A stretch of DNA of 64,000 nucleotides from Bifidobacterium biavatii DSM 23969 (lineage in GTDB: Bacteria; Actinomycetota; Actinomycetes; Actinomycetales; Bifidobacteriaceae). The position numbers and the translations under genes are program-made. Of the stretch, positions 9,441 to 18,415 are shown piece by piece. Within the stretch, counting starts at the first letter, position 1. Each line of letters starts with the position of its first letter. The notes beneath the pieces were generated by a model, which saw nothing but the letters and a program-made list of their open reading frames with translations, was not told the DNA's origin and made no database searches. The DNA lies in NCBI RefSeq assembly GCF_000741165.1, contig NZ_JGYN01000001.1, positions 4,141 to 68,140 of the forward strand, written 5' to 3'.

Positions 9441-11246
9441 TCACCATTCCACCGGGATAGCATCCGTGCGCTTGGCCGAAGTCGGCACATTGTATTTCTG
9501 CATAAGGAATTCACCGATGTCGGCGAACACCGGGCCCGCGGTCAGACCGCCGAACGAGCCGACCTTGGCGTCCTTCATCACCACCGTGATGACGAAGCGC
9601 GGATTGTCGGCAGGAATGATGCCCGACCAGTCGGAGATGATCGACGAAAGCGTGCCGTCGTCGCCGGCGACCTCGGCGGTGCCGGACTTCGCCGCGATGC
9701 GGTAGCCGGGCACGGACACCATGTTGCTGTACAGGTCGGAGACGGATTCCATCGCGTTGAGCACCTGCTTGGCCACGTCCTCGTCGACCACGCGGGTCGA
9801 GGCGCCGGTCTTGGCTTCGGTGACATGCCCCTGCGCGTCGGTGACGGACTGGACGAGCTTGAGCGACGGCATCACACCGCCGTTGGCGATGGTGGCAATG
9901 GCGCGCGTGATCTGCAGGGCGTTCATCGTGTAGCCCTGGCCGAACAGCACGGTGTTGCGCGTGCGCAGGTCCCAGTCCTGCCAATTTCCGAGCATGCCGG
10001 CGGATTCGCCCGCGAGGTCGAGGCCGCTGAGCGTGCCGACGCCGAACTTCTTCAGGTATTCGTGGCGCTTCTCATCGCTGTAGTTCGTGGCGGCCATGAT
10101 CATGCCAACGTTCGACGAGTTTTTGAGGATGCCCGCGTACGTCCACTGCTCCGCGCCGTGCGTCTCCGCGTCCTTATACGTCTGCCCGTCGGACGTGGTG
10201 ATCGTGTCGGGCACGGTGAACCTGTCGGTCGCCTTGTGCAGGCCCTCCTGCAGTTCGCCGGCCATGGAGAACACCTTGCCGATCGAGCCGGGTTCGAAGG
10301 TCGAGCTGACCACGCGCGACGAATTGAGCTTCGCCGCGTCGGATCCGGCCTCGTACTCGTCGGTGTCCTCAAGGGCGAGGATGCCGCCGGTTTTCAGGTC
10401 GTACACTACGCCGAGCGCCCAGCTCGCGTTGTACTTCTTAATGCCGTCGAGCAGCGCCTTCTTGACGTACCAGTCGACGTCGCCGTCGGTGGTGAGCGTC
10501 ACGTCGGAGCCGTTGACGGCCTCCTTCGATTCGGTGAGCGTGCCGGGAATCTGCTCGCCGACGTTGTTGCCGCGCTGGTAGACCTGATAGCCGTCGGTGC
10601 CGTTGAGCGTGTCGTCGAGCGATGCTTCGAGGCCGGCGACGCCCTTGCCTTCGTCGTCGATGCCGCCGAGGATCGGGCCGAGCAGCGTACCGTCCGAGTA
10701 CACGCGTTCGTTGGTCAGTTCGCCGTAGACGATGCCGCCGAGGTGCAGCGCCGTGATCTTGCGCTTGATTTCGGGCGTCACGTCCTTGGCGAGCACCACG
10801 TAGCGGCGGTTGGAGTCGCTCATTTTCGCGCCGAGCTCCATCGCGTTCGTGCCCTTGAGCACGCTGGCGAGCAAGCGCGCGACGGCGGCCGCACCAGTGA
10901 CGTCAAGCGACTTGCCGTTGATCTGATGGCAGTAGCTTTCGGTCCGTTTCGTGCATTTGACCGGTTCGAATTCGTTGGCCAGCATCGGGTCCGCCACGAT
11001 GTTGTACCGTTCGAGGCTCTGCGCGAGCACGGTGCCGTTGGTGTCGAGGATGCGGCCGCGCTTCGCGTTGAGCGTGATGCGACTGGTGCGCTCCTGTTCT
11101 GCGGCGATGGCGGTGCTGCGTCCGAGCAACTGGACGAACGCCATCTTCGCCACGCAGGCGGAGGCCACGAAGGCCAGCACCAGCGCGATGGCGATGCATC
11201 GCATGGCGAACGCCCGCGTCTTGTCGGTTTTGCGAATGCCGTTCAC
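9441..11246 (-). CDS. ftsI: Septal class B penicillin-binding protein FtsI (PBP3-like transpeptidase)
   Basis: FtsI crosslinks peptidoglycan at the division septum with FtsW. The 601-residue protein has one N-terminal membrane anchor (about residues 12-36), a PBP dimerisation domain with the RGRILDTNG motif, and a transpeptidase domain. The active-site serine lies in PGSIGK (S321, K324), the second motif is SSN at 377-379, and KSGT is at 520-523. The start is GTG 11246, whose last two bases form part of the TGA stop of the ftsL-like gene, so the two are translationally coupled. The open frame extends further upstream but only as antisense-like arginine-rich sequence. Confidence 0.95.
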   Translation of the reverse strand: MNGIRKTDKTRAFAMRCIAIALVLAFVASACVAKMAFVQLLGRSTAIAAEQERTSRITLNAKRGRILDTNGTVLAQSLERYNIVADPMLANEFEPVKCTKRTESYCHQINGKSLDVTGAAAVARLLASVLKGTNAMELGAKMSDSNRRYVVLAKDVTPEIKRKITALHLGGIVYGELTNERVYSDGTLLGPILGGIDDEGKGVAGLEASLDDTLNGTDGYQVYQRGNNVGEQIPGTLTESKEAVNGSDVTLTTDGDVDWYVKKALLDGIKKYNASWALGVVYDLKTGGILALEDTDEYEAGSDAAKLNSSRVVSSTFEPGSIGKVFSMAGELQEGLHKATDRFTVPDTITTSDGQTYKDAETHGAEQWTYAGILKNSSNVGMIMAATNYSDEKRHEYLKKFGVGTLSGLDLAGESAGMLGNWQDWDLRTRNTVLFGQGYTMNALQITRAIATIANGGVMPSLKLVQSVTDAQGHVTEAKTGASTRVVDEDVAKQVLNAMESVSDLYSNMVSVPGYRIAAKSGTAEVAGDDGTLSSIISDWSGIIPADNPRFVITVVMKDAKVGSFGGLTAGPVFADIGEFLMQKYNVPTSAKRTDAIPVEW

Positions 11247-11716
11247 TGCGTGCCGCCCTTGCCGTTCGCGGCGGTCTTGCCGTCGCCCTTGTAGCCGCTC
11301 AAATCGATGGTCAGCGATCCCTTTTGCAGGGTCATGCCCATTTTTTCGGCCTTTTCGGGCAGGGACGTCTGCAATTCGTCGAGCTTGGCCTGATCCTCCT
11401 CCACGTCTTGGGTGAGGATGGTGATGTTGGCCTGCACCTCGGCCGCCTCGAACGAGTTCTCCACCATCTGCGTGCGCAGCAGCAACGCGCCGATCAGCGT
11501 GGCCGCGAGGAACACGGCCGACGCGGCGATATGGAACAGCGACGTGCTGCGCGAGCGCGTCCATACGATGAGGCGGGCCAACCCGCCGGACTGTCCGGCC
11601 GGCTTGGCGCCGCCCTCGACCACATGCAGGCTGGGGCGCGTCGGGGCCGCGGCGGGTTCAGGACGCCGGCTTTCGGGCACCGCATTGGAGCGTACGGTTC
11701 GTCCACGGCTTGGCAT
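11243..11716 (-). CDS. ftsL: FtsL-like divisome protein (bitopic, coiled coil)
   Basis: This 157-residue protein has a basic cytoplasmic tail of about 60 residues, one membrane segment (FHIAASAVFLAATLIGALLL), and a predicted extracytoplasmic coiled coil (QANITILTQDVEEDQAKLDELQ). Size, topology and position between rsmH and ftsI match FtsL, which bridges FtsQ/DivIC to FtsW-FtsI; primary sequence of FtsL is poorly conserved, so the name rests largely on context. Its ATG overlaps the rsmH stop (TGATG), and its own stop overlaps the ftsI start. The C-terminus is glycine/lysine rich. Confidence 0.85.
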   Translation of the reverse strand: MPSRGRTVRSNAVPESRRPEPAAAPTRPSLHVVEGGAKPAGQSGGLARLIVWTRSRSTSLFHIAASAVFLAATLIGALLLRTQMVENSFEAAEVQANITILTQDVEEDQAKLDELQTSLPEKAEKMGMTLQKGSLTIDLSGYKGDGKTAANGKGGTQ

Positions 11717-12785
11717 CAGCGATTCCTTCCTTGCCGGCCCTGCTGGCCCTGTCGTCCGCCGCGCCGGCGTTCGGCCGCGCCGCGTCGGGCGTTGTTGTTC
11801 GGTTCAAGCTGCTTCATCCTAGATTCGGGAATCGGCCTGACGAGTTCGACGGCGCGCAATCGCACCGACGCGGACCTCGGGTTGGACGCGATCTCTACCT
11901 CGTCGGCCTTGACCGCGCCGCGCGTGAGCTCGCGGAAGAACGGCTGTGCCTCCGGGGGAATCATCGGCAGGCCGGCCGGGGCGTCCACCTTCAGCCCCTG
12001 ATTCATGAACGACTTGACCGTCTTGTCCTCCAGCGAATGGTAGGACTCGACGACCAGACGGCCACCGACGGCCAGATGCGCGGCGATCTGCGGCAGCGTG
12101 CGCGCGAGCTTGTCCAGTTCGCCGTTGACTTCGATGCGCAGCGCCTGGAACACGCGTTTGGCGGGGTTGCCGGCGGGACGGTGCGCCTGCGGCACGACCT
12201 CGTCGACCAGACGGTTGAGCTGGGCGGAGGTGGCCAGCGGCTCGTGCGCGCGGCGGGCGACGATCTCGCGCGCGATCTGCCGCGCGAAGCGTTCCTCGCC
12301 GTAATCGCGAAAGATGCGGGCGAGCGATTCAGCGTCGTAGGTCGCCAGCACGCGTTCGGCGGTCAACGGCTGAGACACGTCCATGCGCATGTCGAGCGGG
12401 GCGTCGTGCGAATACGAGAAGCCGCGATCGGTTTCGTCGATCTGCAGGCTGGACAGGCCAAGGTCCATGAACACGGCCTGCACTGCATCGACGCCCTGAT
12501 CGGCCAGCACGTCCGAAAATTCGTCGAAGGCGGCGTGCACGGGCGTGAACCGGTCCGCCAGCCCTTCGCGCCTCATGCGCTCGGTGGCGAGGCCCAACGC
12601 CTCCGTATCGCGGTCGATGCCGATGAGCCATGCCTGCGGCGCGGCCTTGAGGAAATGGGTGGCGTGCCCCGCCAGCCCAAGCGTGCAGTCCACCGCCACG
12701 GAGCCCGGCTTCGCGAGCGCGGGCGCGACAAGCTCCACGCACTGCTCGAGCAGCACGGCTGGTGAATGGTCGTGATATCGGTCAT
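11716..12785 (-). CDS. rsmH: 16S rRNA (cytosine1402-N4)-methyltransferase RsmH, with an apparent 1-base deletion near its 5' end
   Basis: RsmH (MraW) methylates C1402 of 16S rRNA. The SAM-binding region DCTLGLAGHATHFLKAAP and the later GLSSLQIDETDRGFSY segment are clear, and the rest of the protein is full length. The natural start appears to be ATG 12785, overlapping the mraZ stop as TGATG. Read from there, the product begins MTDITTIHQP, but the next expected residues VLLEQC are in another frame, because one base is missing beside position 12756. Without a frame change the long frame could only start at ATG 12828 inside mraZ (AGGAG seven bases upstream), giving an atypical N-terminus. A sequencing error or a real mutation is the main alternative. 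Confidence 0.9.
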
Positions 12786-13306
12786 CAGAATCCCACCGCC
12801 GGTAATACGTCGTCGGCCATGTCGGCATATCCCTGCTCCTGAGCAGCGAGATATTCCTCCCAAGCCTTGCTGTTCCAAATCTCCGCACGGGTGCCCACGC
12901 CGATCACCACCACGTCGGTGCCGAGGTTCGCGTAGTCGCGCAGCATCTGCGGCACGAGCACGCGCCCCTGCTTGTCGGGTTCCTGGTCGACGGCGCCGGA
13001 CAGGAACACGCGCAGGTAGTCGCGCGCGGCCTTGTCACCCAGCGAGGTGCGCTGGATCTGCATGGCGATGCGCCGGAACTCGGCCTGCGGCAGCAGGTAC
13101 ACGCAACGTTCCTGGCCTCTGGCCATGATGAGGCCGGGGCCAAGCTGGCTGCGCAGTTTCGCGGGCAACGCCAACCGTCCTTTCGAGTCGATCTTCGGTG
13201 TGTAGGTACCCAGCAGCAGCGGAGGCAATGTCGGCGCAGCCGTCCCCTGTACGGTCTGCGGTGCCGGGGAGGTGGTCTGAACGTCCGCCATGAGCTGATC
13301 GTCCAT
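12785..13306 (-). CDS. mraZ: Transcriptional regulator MraZ
   Basis: MraZ is the ring-forming AbrB-like regulator that opens dcw clusters and represses its own operon. Two tandem SpoVT/AbrB-type halves are visible: YTPKIDSKGRLALPAKLR in the first and DKQGRVLVPQMLRDYANL in the second, each with the D-x-x-G-R-hydrophobic-P signature. An N-terminal tail of about 35 residues precedes the first half. ATG 13306 is chosen because GGAGGT stands six bases upstream; an ATG at 13330 precedes the Shine-Dalgarno and is unlikely. The 10-bp repeats at 13352-13391 are its probable operator. Confidence 0.96.
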   Translation of the reverse strand: MDDQLMADVQTTSPAPQTVQGTAAPTLPPLLLGTYTPKIDSKGRLALPAKLRSQLGPGLIMARGQERCVYLLPQAEFRRIAMQIQRTSLGDKAARDYLRVFLSGAVDQEPDKQGRVLVPQMLRDYANLGTDVVVIGVGTRAEIWNSKAWEEYLAAQEQGYADMADDVLPAVGF

Positions 13307-13351
13307 GCATCCACCTCCTTTTCCGGTCATGAGATGCCTCCGGCCACAACT

Positions 13352-13391
13352 GATTCACCACTTTACCCCACTGTTCCCCATGGAAACCCAC
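13352..13391 (-). promoter_or_regulatory. MraZ-box operator: four 10-bp repeats upstream of mraZ
   Basis: On the minus strand, four units of exactly 10 bases follow one another: GTGGGTTTCC, ATGGGGAACA, GTGGGGTAAA and GTGGTGAATC. This is the known MraZ recognition pattern of TGGG/TGGNN direct repeats spaced one helical turn apart. The block ends 46 bases upstream of the mraZ ATG, a position suited to autorepression of the dcw operon. The rest of the 354-base gap between mraZ and the plus-strand helicase shows no gene I can support, and I could not place clear -35/-10 boxes. Confidence 0.8.
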
Positions 13392-13660
13392 TTCTCTACA
13401 TTTTCCGCGCCTTTTTGCGGTTCCTTCACCCTTGCGGCGCGTTCCAGACGATGACGGCGCGGGCACGCTGGCGGGCGAGTGCTTCAGACGGGCGGCTGTC
13501 CTGCGGGATTCCGGGACGGTCTAGGCCGATCTGGGCCGCCCCGGTGACGGCGTTCATCGGAAGTTCACTCTCACCCGCGCGTTCGCCGCCGTACGGTATG
13601 GGCCTGGGAGTAGATTGGAATGCCTGAGTTTTTCGGCACTTGCATACGAAACGGAGGGTC

Positions 13661-15940
13661 ATGTCGAGTTACTCGTCGCAGATCCAGGAGGAGCAGCGCG
13701 CGGTGGACCGGGCGTACGCGCGCCTCGACGCGCTGCGGGCGCAGGTCAAGTCGCGTCTTGACACGGTGAGGGCCGCCGGTTCGCACGGATCACCCACCCA
13801 GCGTACCGAACGCGACTCCTTCGCCACCATGTACGAGGACCGTCTCACGCAGATGCGCGCCGTCGAGGACCGCCTCGTGTTCGGCCGTCTGGACGACTCG
13901 CACGGCAACCGGCGCTATATCGGCCGCATCGGCCTGTCCAACGAGAACCACGAGCCGATCCTCACCGACTGGCGCGCGGAGGCGGCCCGCCCGTTCTACG
14001 AGGCGACGCCGTCCCACCGTGGAGACATCGTGATGCGCCGTCATCTGACGCTGCGTTTCCGAGAGGTGGTGGGCATCGAGGACGAGGTGCTCGACGTCGA
14101 TTCGAGCCAGATCGACGACGCGGCCGCCTCCGGCACGCTGACCGGCGAGGGTGCGCTGCTGGCATCGCTCAGCTCGCGGCGCACCGGCAAAATGACCGAC
14201 ATCGTCGCCACGATCCAAGCCGAACAGGACCGCATCATCCGGTCCGATCTCAACCGCGCGGTCGTCGTGCAGGGCGGCCCGGGCACCGGCAAGACGGCCG
14301 TCGCACTGCATCGCGCGGCGTATCTGCTCTACACGCACCGGCGCATGCTCGAACGTTCCGGCGTGCTCGTGGTCGGCCCCAGCCCGACGTTCCTGCGCTA
14401 CATCGACCAGGTGCTGCCGTCGCTGGGAGAGACCGGCGTGGTGAGCCGCACTATCGCCGATCTGCTGCCCGGCTTCTCCATCACGGCCACGGACGAGCCG
14501 CTCGCCGCCCAGCTCAAGGGCGACCGCCGCATGGCGCGGCTCGTCGCCGACGCCGTCGCGGCGCGCGTGCGGGTACCGGCCGACCTGCCGACGATCAACG
14601 TCAACGGTTTCCCCGTGCCGATGAAGGCGGTCGACATCGAACAGGCGCAGGCCGACGCGCGGCGCACGCATCAGCCGCACAACAAGGCCCGCGAGACGTT
14701 CGTCAAGAGCATGCTCTCGTCGCTGCGCGCCCGATATGCGGAGCAGCTGGACTATACGCCGGACGAGTCCGAGATGTCGCGCGTCACGTCGCTGCTGCGC
14801 ATGAACGACAAGGTGCGCAAGACGCTCAATCTCGCCTGGCTGCCGATGACGGCCACCTGGCTGATCGACCAGCTGTGGGCGCATCCCGAACGGCTGCGCC
14901 GGATGGCGCCGTGGCTGACGCAGGAGCAGGCCGACGCGCTCGGCCGTCCGAAGGGCTCTCCGATGACCCGTTCGGACGTGCCGCTGCTCGACGAGGCGAT
15001 GGAGCTGCTCGGCCCTGATCCGAAGGCCGCGAACCGTGCCGGAGACAAGGATGCGGCGCGTGCCGAGGAGGAGCAGTTCGCTCGTGACACGCTTGCCCAG
15101 GCCGGCATCGGTTCGGGCATCGTCACCGCGCAGATGCTGGTGGACAACATCAACGGCGGCGACGTGGAGTTGACCGCGCAGCGCGCGGCGAACGACCGCG
15201 AATGGACGTACGGGCACATCGTCGTAGACGAGGCGCAGGAACTCACCGCGATGGACTGGCGCATGCTGGTGCGCCGCTGCCCCTCTCGTTCGTTCACCAT
15301 CGTGGGCGACGTGGCACAGACCTCCGCGCTCGGCGGCACGCGCACCTGGGCGCGCACGATGAACCGCGTGTTCGGCGAGGGCCGTTGGGATCTCAACGAG
15401 CTGACCATCGATTACCGCAACCCGCAGGAGGTTTCCGACCTCGCCTCGCAGTTCGCGGAACGTGAGGGACTGTACATTTCCACGGTCAAGGCCGTGCGCC
15501 GCATTCCCGATTCGGTGCGGCGCGTCGTCGTCGAGGATCGTGCCTCGCTGCTTGACGACGTTGCGGCCCGCACCGTGGAGCTGACCCGCGAGTTCGTCGG
15601 ACGCGACGGCACCGGCCGTGTGGCGGTGATCGCGCCTGATTCGCTGCGCGACGACGTTCGCGCGCACATCCGCGCGGCATTGCGCGGAGCACTCGACGCC
15701 GTCGAGTTCGAGCGCCTCGCGGCGCAGAACGCGTGGGATGAACAGGTGACTGTCTGCGACACGCAGGAGGTCAAGGGACTCGAATACGACGCGGTCGTCG
15801 TCGTGGAGCCGGGCGCGATCGAGCAGGAGGCCCCCTCGCGTCTGGTCGCCGCCTCGGACCTCTACGTGGCGATGACCCGACCGACCCAGAGGCTGCTTAT
15901 AGTGCGGACCTCCGATGACGAAAACGATCTGACCATCTAA
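13661..15940 (+). CDS. helD: HelD-like superfamily 1 helicase / RNA polymerase recycling ATPase
   Basis: This 759-residue SF1 ATPase has an N-terminal antiparallel coiled-coil region (about residues 1-70), Walker A GGPGTGKT at about 205-212 with the following AVALHRAAYLLYTHR, a Walker B-like VVDEAQELTAMDW, and the late motifs QEVKGLEYDAVVV and YVAMTRPTQRLLIV. This layout fits actinobacterial HelD, which removes RNA polymerase from stalled complexes and can protect it from rifamycins; a UvrD-like DNA helicase is the alternative. ATG 13661 has GGAGG three bases upstream; an upstream in-frame start at 13640 is less likely. It is divergent from mraZ and only 10 bases ahead of serA. Confidence 0.85.
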   Translation: MSSYSSQIQEEQRAVDRAYARLDALRAQVKSRLDTVRAAGSHGSPTQRTERDSFATMYEDRLTQMRAVEDRLVFGRLDDSHGNRRYIGRIGLSNENHEPILTDWRAEAARPFYEATPSHRGDIVMRRHLTLRFREVVGIEDEVLDVDSSQIDDAAASGTLTGEGALLASLSSRRTGKMTDIVATIQAEQDRIIRSDLNRAVVVQGGPGTGKTAVALHRAAYLLYTHRRMLERSGVLVVGPSPTFLRYIDQVLPSLGETGVVSRTIADLLPGFSITATDEPLAAQLKGDRRMARLVADAVAARVRVPADLPTINVNGFPVPMKAVDIEQAQADARRTHQPHNKARETFVKSMLSSLRARYAEQLDYTPDESEMSRVTSLLRMNDKVRKTLNLAWLPMTATWLIDQLWAHPERLRRMAPWLTQEQADALGRPKGSPMTRSDVPLLDEAMELLGPDPKAANRAGDKDAARAEEEQFARDTLAQAGIGSGIVTAQMLVDNINGGDVELTAQRAANDREWTYGHIVVDEAQELTAMDWRMLVRRCPSRSFTIVGDVAQTSALGGTRTWARTMNRVFGEGRWDLNELTIDYRNPQEVSDLASQFAEREGLYISTVKAVRRIPDSVRRVVVEDRASLLDDVAARTVELTREFVGRDGTGRVAVIAPDSLRDDVRAHIRAALRGALDAVEFERLAAQNAWDEQVTVCDTQEVKGLEYDAVVVVEPGAIEQEAPSRLVAASDLYVAMTRPTQRLLIVRTSDDENDLTI

Positions 15941-15950
15941 GGTGGGAACC

Positions 15951-17150
15951 ATGCCCAAAGCACTGTTATTGGAAAATATTCATCCGTTCGCCGCGAAATC
16001 GCTGCGCGACCACGGCTTCGAGGTCGAGACGCTCAAGGGCGCACTGGGCGAGGACGAGCTGATCGAGGCGCTTGACGGCGTCGATCTGCTCGGCATCCGC
16101 TCGAAGACCAGCGTGACCCGCAAGGTGATCGACGCCCGACCGAACCTGACCGCCGTAGGCTGCTTCTGCATCGGCACCAATCAGGTGGACCTGCCCTATG
16201 CCGGCAAGAAGGGCATCGCCGTGTTCAACGCGCCGTACTCCAACACGCGCTCCGTGGTGGAGCTGGTGATCTGCGACATCATCTGCCTGCTGCGCCGCAT
16301 TCCGGCCCACACGCACCACATGCGCCACGGCATGTGGGACAAGACCGCCACCGGCTCGCACGAGGTGCGCGGCAAGACGCTCGGTATCATCGGCTACGGC
16401 AACATCGGTTCGCAGCTGTCCGTGCTCGCCGAGGCTCTGGGCATGCGCGTCGTGTTCTACGATATCGAGGAAAAGCTCGCGATGGGCAACGCCCAGCGCT
16501 GCGAGACGCTCAATGAGCTGCTCGAACAGTCGGATGCGGTCACGCTGCATGTCGACGGGCGCAAGTCGAACACCGGTTTCTTCGGCGAGGATCAGTTCGC
16601 GCATATGAAGCAGGGCGCGATCTTCATCAACCTGTCCCGTGGTTTTGTGGCGGATCTGGATGCGCTCAAGCAGCATCTGGACTCCGGGCACCTGTCCGGT
16701 GCGGCCGTGGACGTGTTCCCGGTCGAGCCGAAGAAGACGGGAGACCCGTTCTCCACGTCGCTGGCGGAGGAGGACAACATGATCCTGACCCCGCATATCG
16801 GCGGCTCCACGCTTGAGGCGCAGGAGGCCATCGGCCATTTCGTCGCGCAGCGTCTCGAAGACTACTGGTTCAAGGGCTCCACGATGCTGTCGGTGAACAT
16901 GCCGCAAATCACGCTCAACTCGCTGCCGGGAACGGCGCGCATCGCGCACCTGCATGCGAACCTTCCGGGCGTGCTGGCCCGCGTGAACCGCGTCCTCGGC
17001 GAGGAGAACATCAATATCGCAGCCCAGGCCCTCGGCACCGAGGGCGAGCTCGGCTATGTGGTAACCGATGTCTCGCAGACGCCAAGCCAGGAGGCGTTGG
17101 AAGCCCTGCGCAACATCGAGGGCACGATCCGCATGAGGGTCATCAGCTGA
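15951..17150 (+). CDS. serA: D-3-phosphoglycerate dehydrogenase SerA (short form with ACT domain)
   Basis: SerA oxidises 3-phosphoglycerate to 3-phosphohydroxypyruvate, the first step to serine. The protein has 399 residues, near the E. coli-type enzyme of about 410. The NAD loop LGIIGYGNIGSQLSVLAEA is in the middle, the catalytic region ends with ILTPHIGGSTLEAQEAIG, and the last 75 residues form an ACT domain (HANLPGVLARVNRVL) that normally gives serine feedback. ATG 15951 follows AAGGTGGG; translation may be coupled to the helicase gene, whose stop is 10 bases upstream. Confidence 0.95.
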   Translation: MPKALLLENIHPFAAKSLRDHGFEVETLKGALGEDELIEALDGVDLLGIRSKTSVTRKVIDARPNLTAVGCFCIGTNQVDLPYAGKKGIAVFNAPYSNTRSVVELVICDIICLLRRIPAHTHHMRHGMWDKTATGSHEVRGKTLGIIGYGNIGSQLSVLAEALGMRVVFYDIEEKLAMGNAQRCETLNELLEQSDAVTLHVDGRKSNTGFFGEDQFAHMKQGAIFINLSRGFVADLDALKQHLDSGHLSGAAVDVFPVEPKKTGDPFSTSLAEEDNMILTPHIGGSTLEAQEAIGHFVAQRLEDYWFKGSTMLSVNMPQITLNSLPGTARIAHLHANLPGVLARVNRVLGEENINIAAQALGTEGELGYVVTDVSQTPSQEALEALRNIEGTIRMRVIS

Positions 17151-17183
17151 CCCGGCTGTGTGCGGTCGGCACGCATATATATC

Positions 17184-17227
17184 CAGGCGAGGGGTGGGAA
17201 TGTGCGAACATTCCCACCCCTCGCCTG
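17184..17227. terminator. Bidirectional hairpin terminator between serA and nrdR
   Basis: Two 20-base arms (CAGGCGAGGGGTGGGAATGT and its exact complement) enclose a 4-base loop. The hairpin lies between the convergent ends of serA (17150) and nrdR (17252). It lacks a long T tract on either side but the stem is very stable. Confidence 0.7.
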
Positions 17228-17251
17228 TGTTGACCCGTGTTGAGCCGGTCG

Positions 17252-17788
17252 CTACGGCCGCGACGCATAAGGCTCCGTGCCGCGCATAGCTGTCCGTGAC
17301 GTCGCACAGACTGCATCATTCGGTCGCGGGGCGGCAGCCGCGGCCTTTTCGTCCCTGAGTTCGTCGATGGCGTGCTGGAAATCCTCCAGCCCGTTGAAGT
17401 TCTGGTACACGCTGGCGAATCGCAGGTAGGCCACCTCGTCGAGCTCCTTGAGCGGGGCGAGGATCGCTTTGCCCACGTCTTCGGAGCGGACTTCGGCGAG
17501 GCCGCGCGAGCGCAGGTCCTCCTCCACGCGCTGGCCGAGTGTTTTGAGGTCGTCTTCGTTGATGGGCCGCCCTTGGCATGCCTTGCGCACGCCGGAAATC
17601 ACCTTGTTGCGGTCGAACGGCTCCATGTTGCCCGATCGTTTCGTCACCAGCAACATGGTGCTTTCCACCGTGGTGAAACGCCGGTGGCATTTCAGGCATT
17701 CGCGTCGCCTGCGGATCGAATGCCCGTCATCACTGATGCGGGTATCAACGACTTTGGTATCCGGTTGCTGACAAAAAGGACAATGCAT
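17252..17788 (-). CDS. nrdR: Transcriptional repressor NrdR
   Basis: NrdR represses ribonucleotide reductase genes in response to bound ATP/dATP. It is 178 residues with an N-terminal zinc ribbon (C3-P-F-C6 and C31-L-K-C34) followed by an ATP-cone that begins around [20 protein letters not shown] and ends with [13 protein letters not shown]. The C-terminal 35 residues are alanine-rich and variable. ATG 17788 is chosen because the zinc ribbon begins two residues later; the frame is open upstream but shows no family sequence. Lying next to lexA and a LysM gene is the usual actinobacterial neighbourhood. Confidence 0.96.
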   Translation of the reverse strand: MHCPFCQQPDTKVVDTRISDDGHSIRRRRECLKCHRRFTTVESTMLLVTKRSGNMEPFDRNKVISGVRKACQGRPINEDDLKTLGQRVEEDLRSRGLAEVRSEDVGKAILAPLKELDEVAYLRFASVYQNFNGLEDFQHAIDELRDEKAAAAAPRPNDAVCATSRTAMRGTEPYASRP

Positions 17789-17925
17789 GTTCCCAACAAT
17801 AGCGTGAAACATGCGAAAAACATTCATGCACGGGGTTTCGCGCCGGCCTCCCGCCGGCGCCGGACCCTTTCCATCCATCAACGGCCCCGCCGTGCGGCGT
17901 TCCTCCGGGTCTGTTCCATTCACGC

Positions 17926-18264
17926 TCATTCCTTCGGCACCCGTATCTGCTGTCCGGGTTCGATCTGCGTGTCGTCCATGTGATTGAGGCGCATGATCAG
18001 CTCGACGTTCTCCGCCACGTCGCCTCCCTGCGGCGTGATCCGTTCGGCATACGACCACAGCGTGTCGCCCGGACGCACCGTATAGCTCGTGGTCTCTGAT
18101 GCCGACAGCGAACGGGGATTCGACGGCATCACCGTCAGCAACACGGCCGAGGCCATCATCACGCACAGGCCGAACGCCGCCACGGTCTGCAACAGCTTCG
18201 AGACACGGCTTTCGGCACGGCTTCCCCTGCCGACCGCTCCGGCGGTTCCTGCGATTGCGTTCAT
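17926..18264 (-). CDS. LysM-domain membrane protein, probable SOS-induced division inhibitor
   Basis: This 112-residue protein has one membrane segment (about [22 protein letters not shown]) and a C-terminal LysM domain beginning [16 protein letters not shown] and ending [10 protein letters not shown]. LysM binds peptidoglycan. It is divergent from lexA with four SOS boxes between them. The same arrangement is known for B. subtilis yneA and its actinobacterial counterparts (divS, mycobacterial Rv2719c), which hold back division during DNA damage. The function here is inferred from that context. ATG 18264 has AAGGA upstream; a GTG nine bases earlier is too close to it. Confidence 0.8.
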   Translation of the reverse strand: MNAIAGTAGAVGRGSRAESRVSKLLQTVAAFGLCVMMASAVLLTVMPSNPRSLSASETTSYTVRPGDTLWSYAERITPQGGDVAENVELIMRLNHMDDTQIEPGQQIRVPKE

Positions 18265-18280
18265 GGCGACCACATCCTTT

Positions 18281-18364
18281 CGAACAGTCGTTCTATCGAA
18301 CAGTTGTTCCGATTGTGGCACAGCTGTTCGAAAATTGCAACGCGACACGTCGAACAGATGTTTG
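18281..18364. promoter_or_regulatory. Four LexA-type SOS boxes between the LysM gene and lexA
   Basis: Matches to the Gram-positive SOS box CGAAC-N4-GTTCG occur at 18281-18294 (CGAACAGTCGTTCT), 18297-18310 (CGAACAGTTGTTCC), 18317-18330 (GGCACAGCTGTTCG) and 18351-18364 (CGAACAGATGTTTG). All have AG as the first two spacer bases. The first two lie within 50 bases of the LysM start, the last overlaps the lexA -35 hexamer. This suggests joint repression of both divergent genes by LexA. Confidence 0.85.
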
Positions 18365-18390
18365 ATTTCGTGTGAAGTTCACGGTATGCT
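18362..18390 (+). promoter_or_regulatory. lexA promoter
   Basis: TTGATT (18362-18367) and TATGCT (18385-18390) are separated by 17 bases, a good sigma-A-type promoter. The -35 overlaps the fourth SOS box, as expected for LexA autorepression. The lexA start lies 26 bases beyond the -10. Confidence 0.65.
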
Positions 18391-18415
18391 GAGACCAACA
18401 CGAAAGGAGCCGACC

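Noticed and set aside
8361..11294. 977-codon plus-strand frame opposite the MurE-like gene and ftsI
   Set aside because: Shadow of minus-strand genes; His/Arg/Val-rich product with no recognisable domain.
13426..13662. 78-codon minus-strand frame upstream of the mraZ operator
   Set aside because: No ribosome binding site, no family features, and it overlaps the helicase promoter region.
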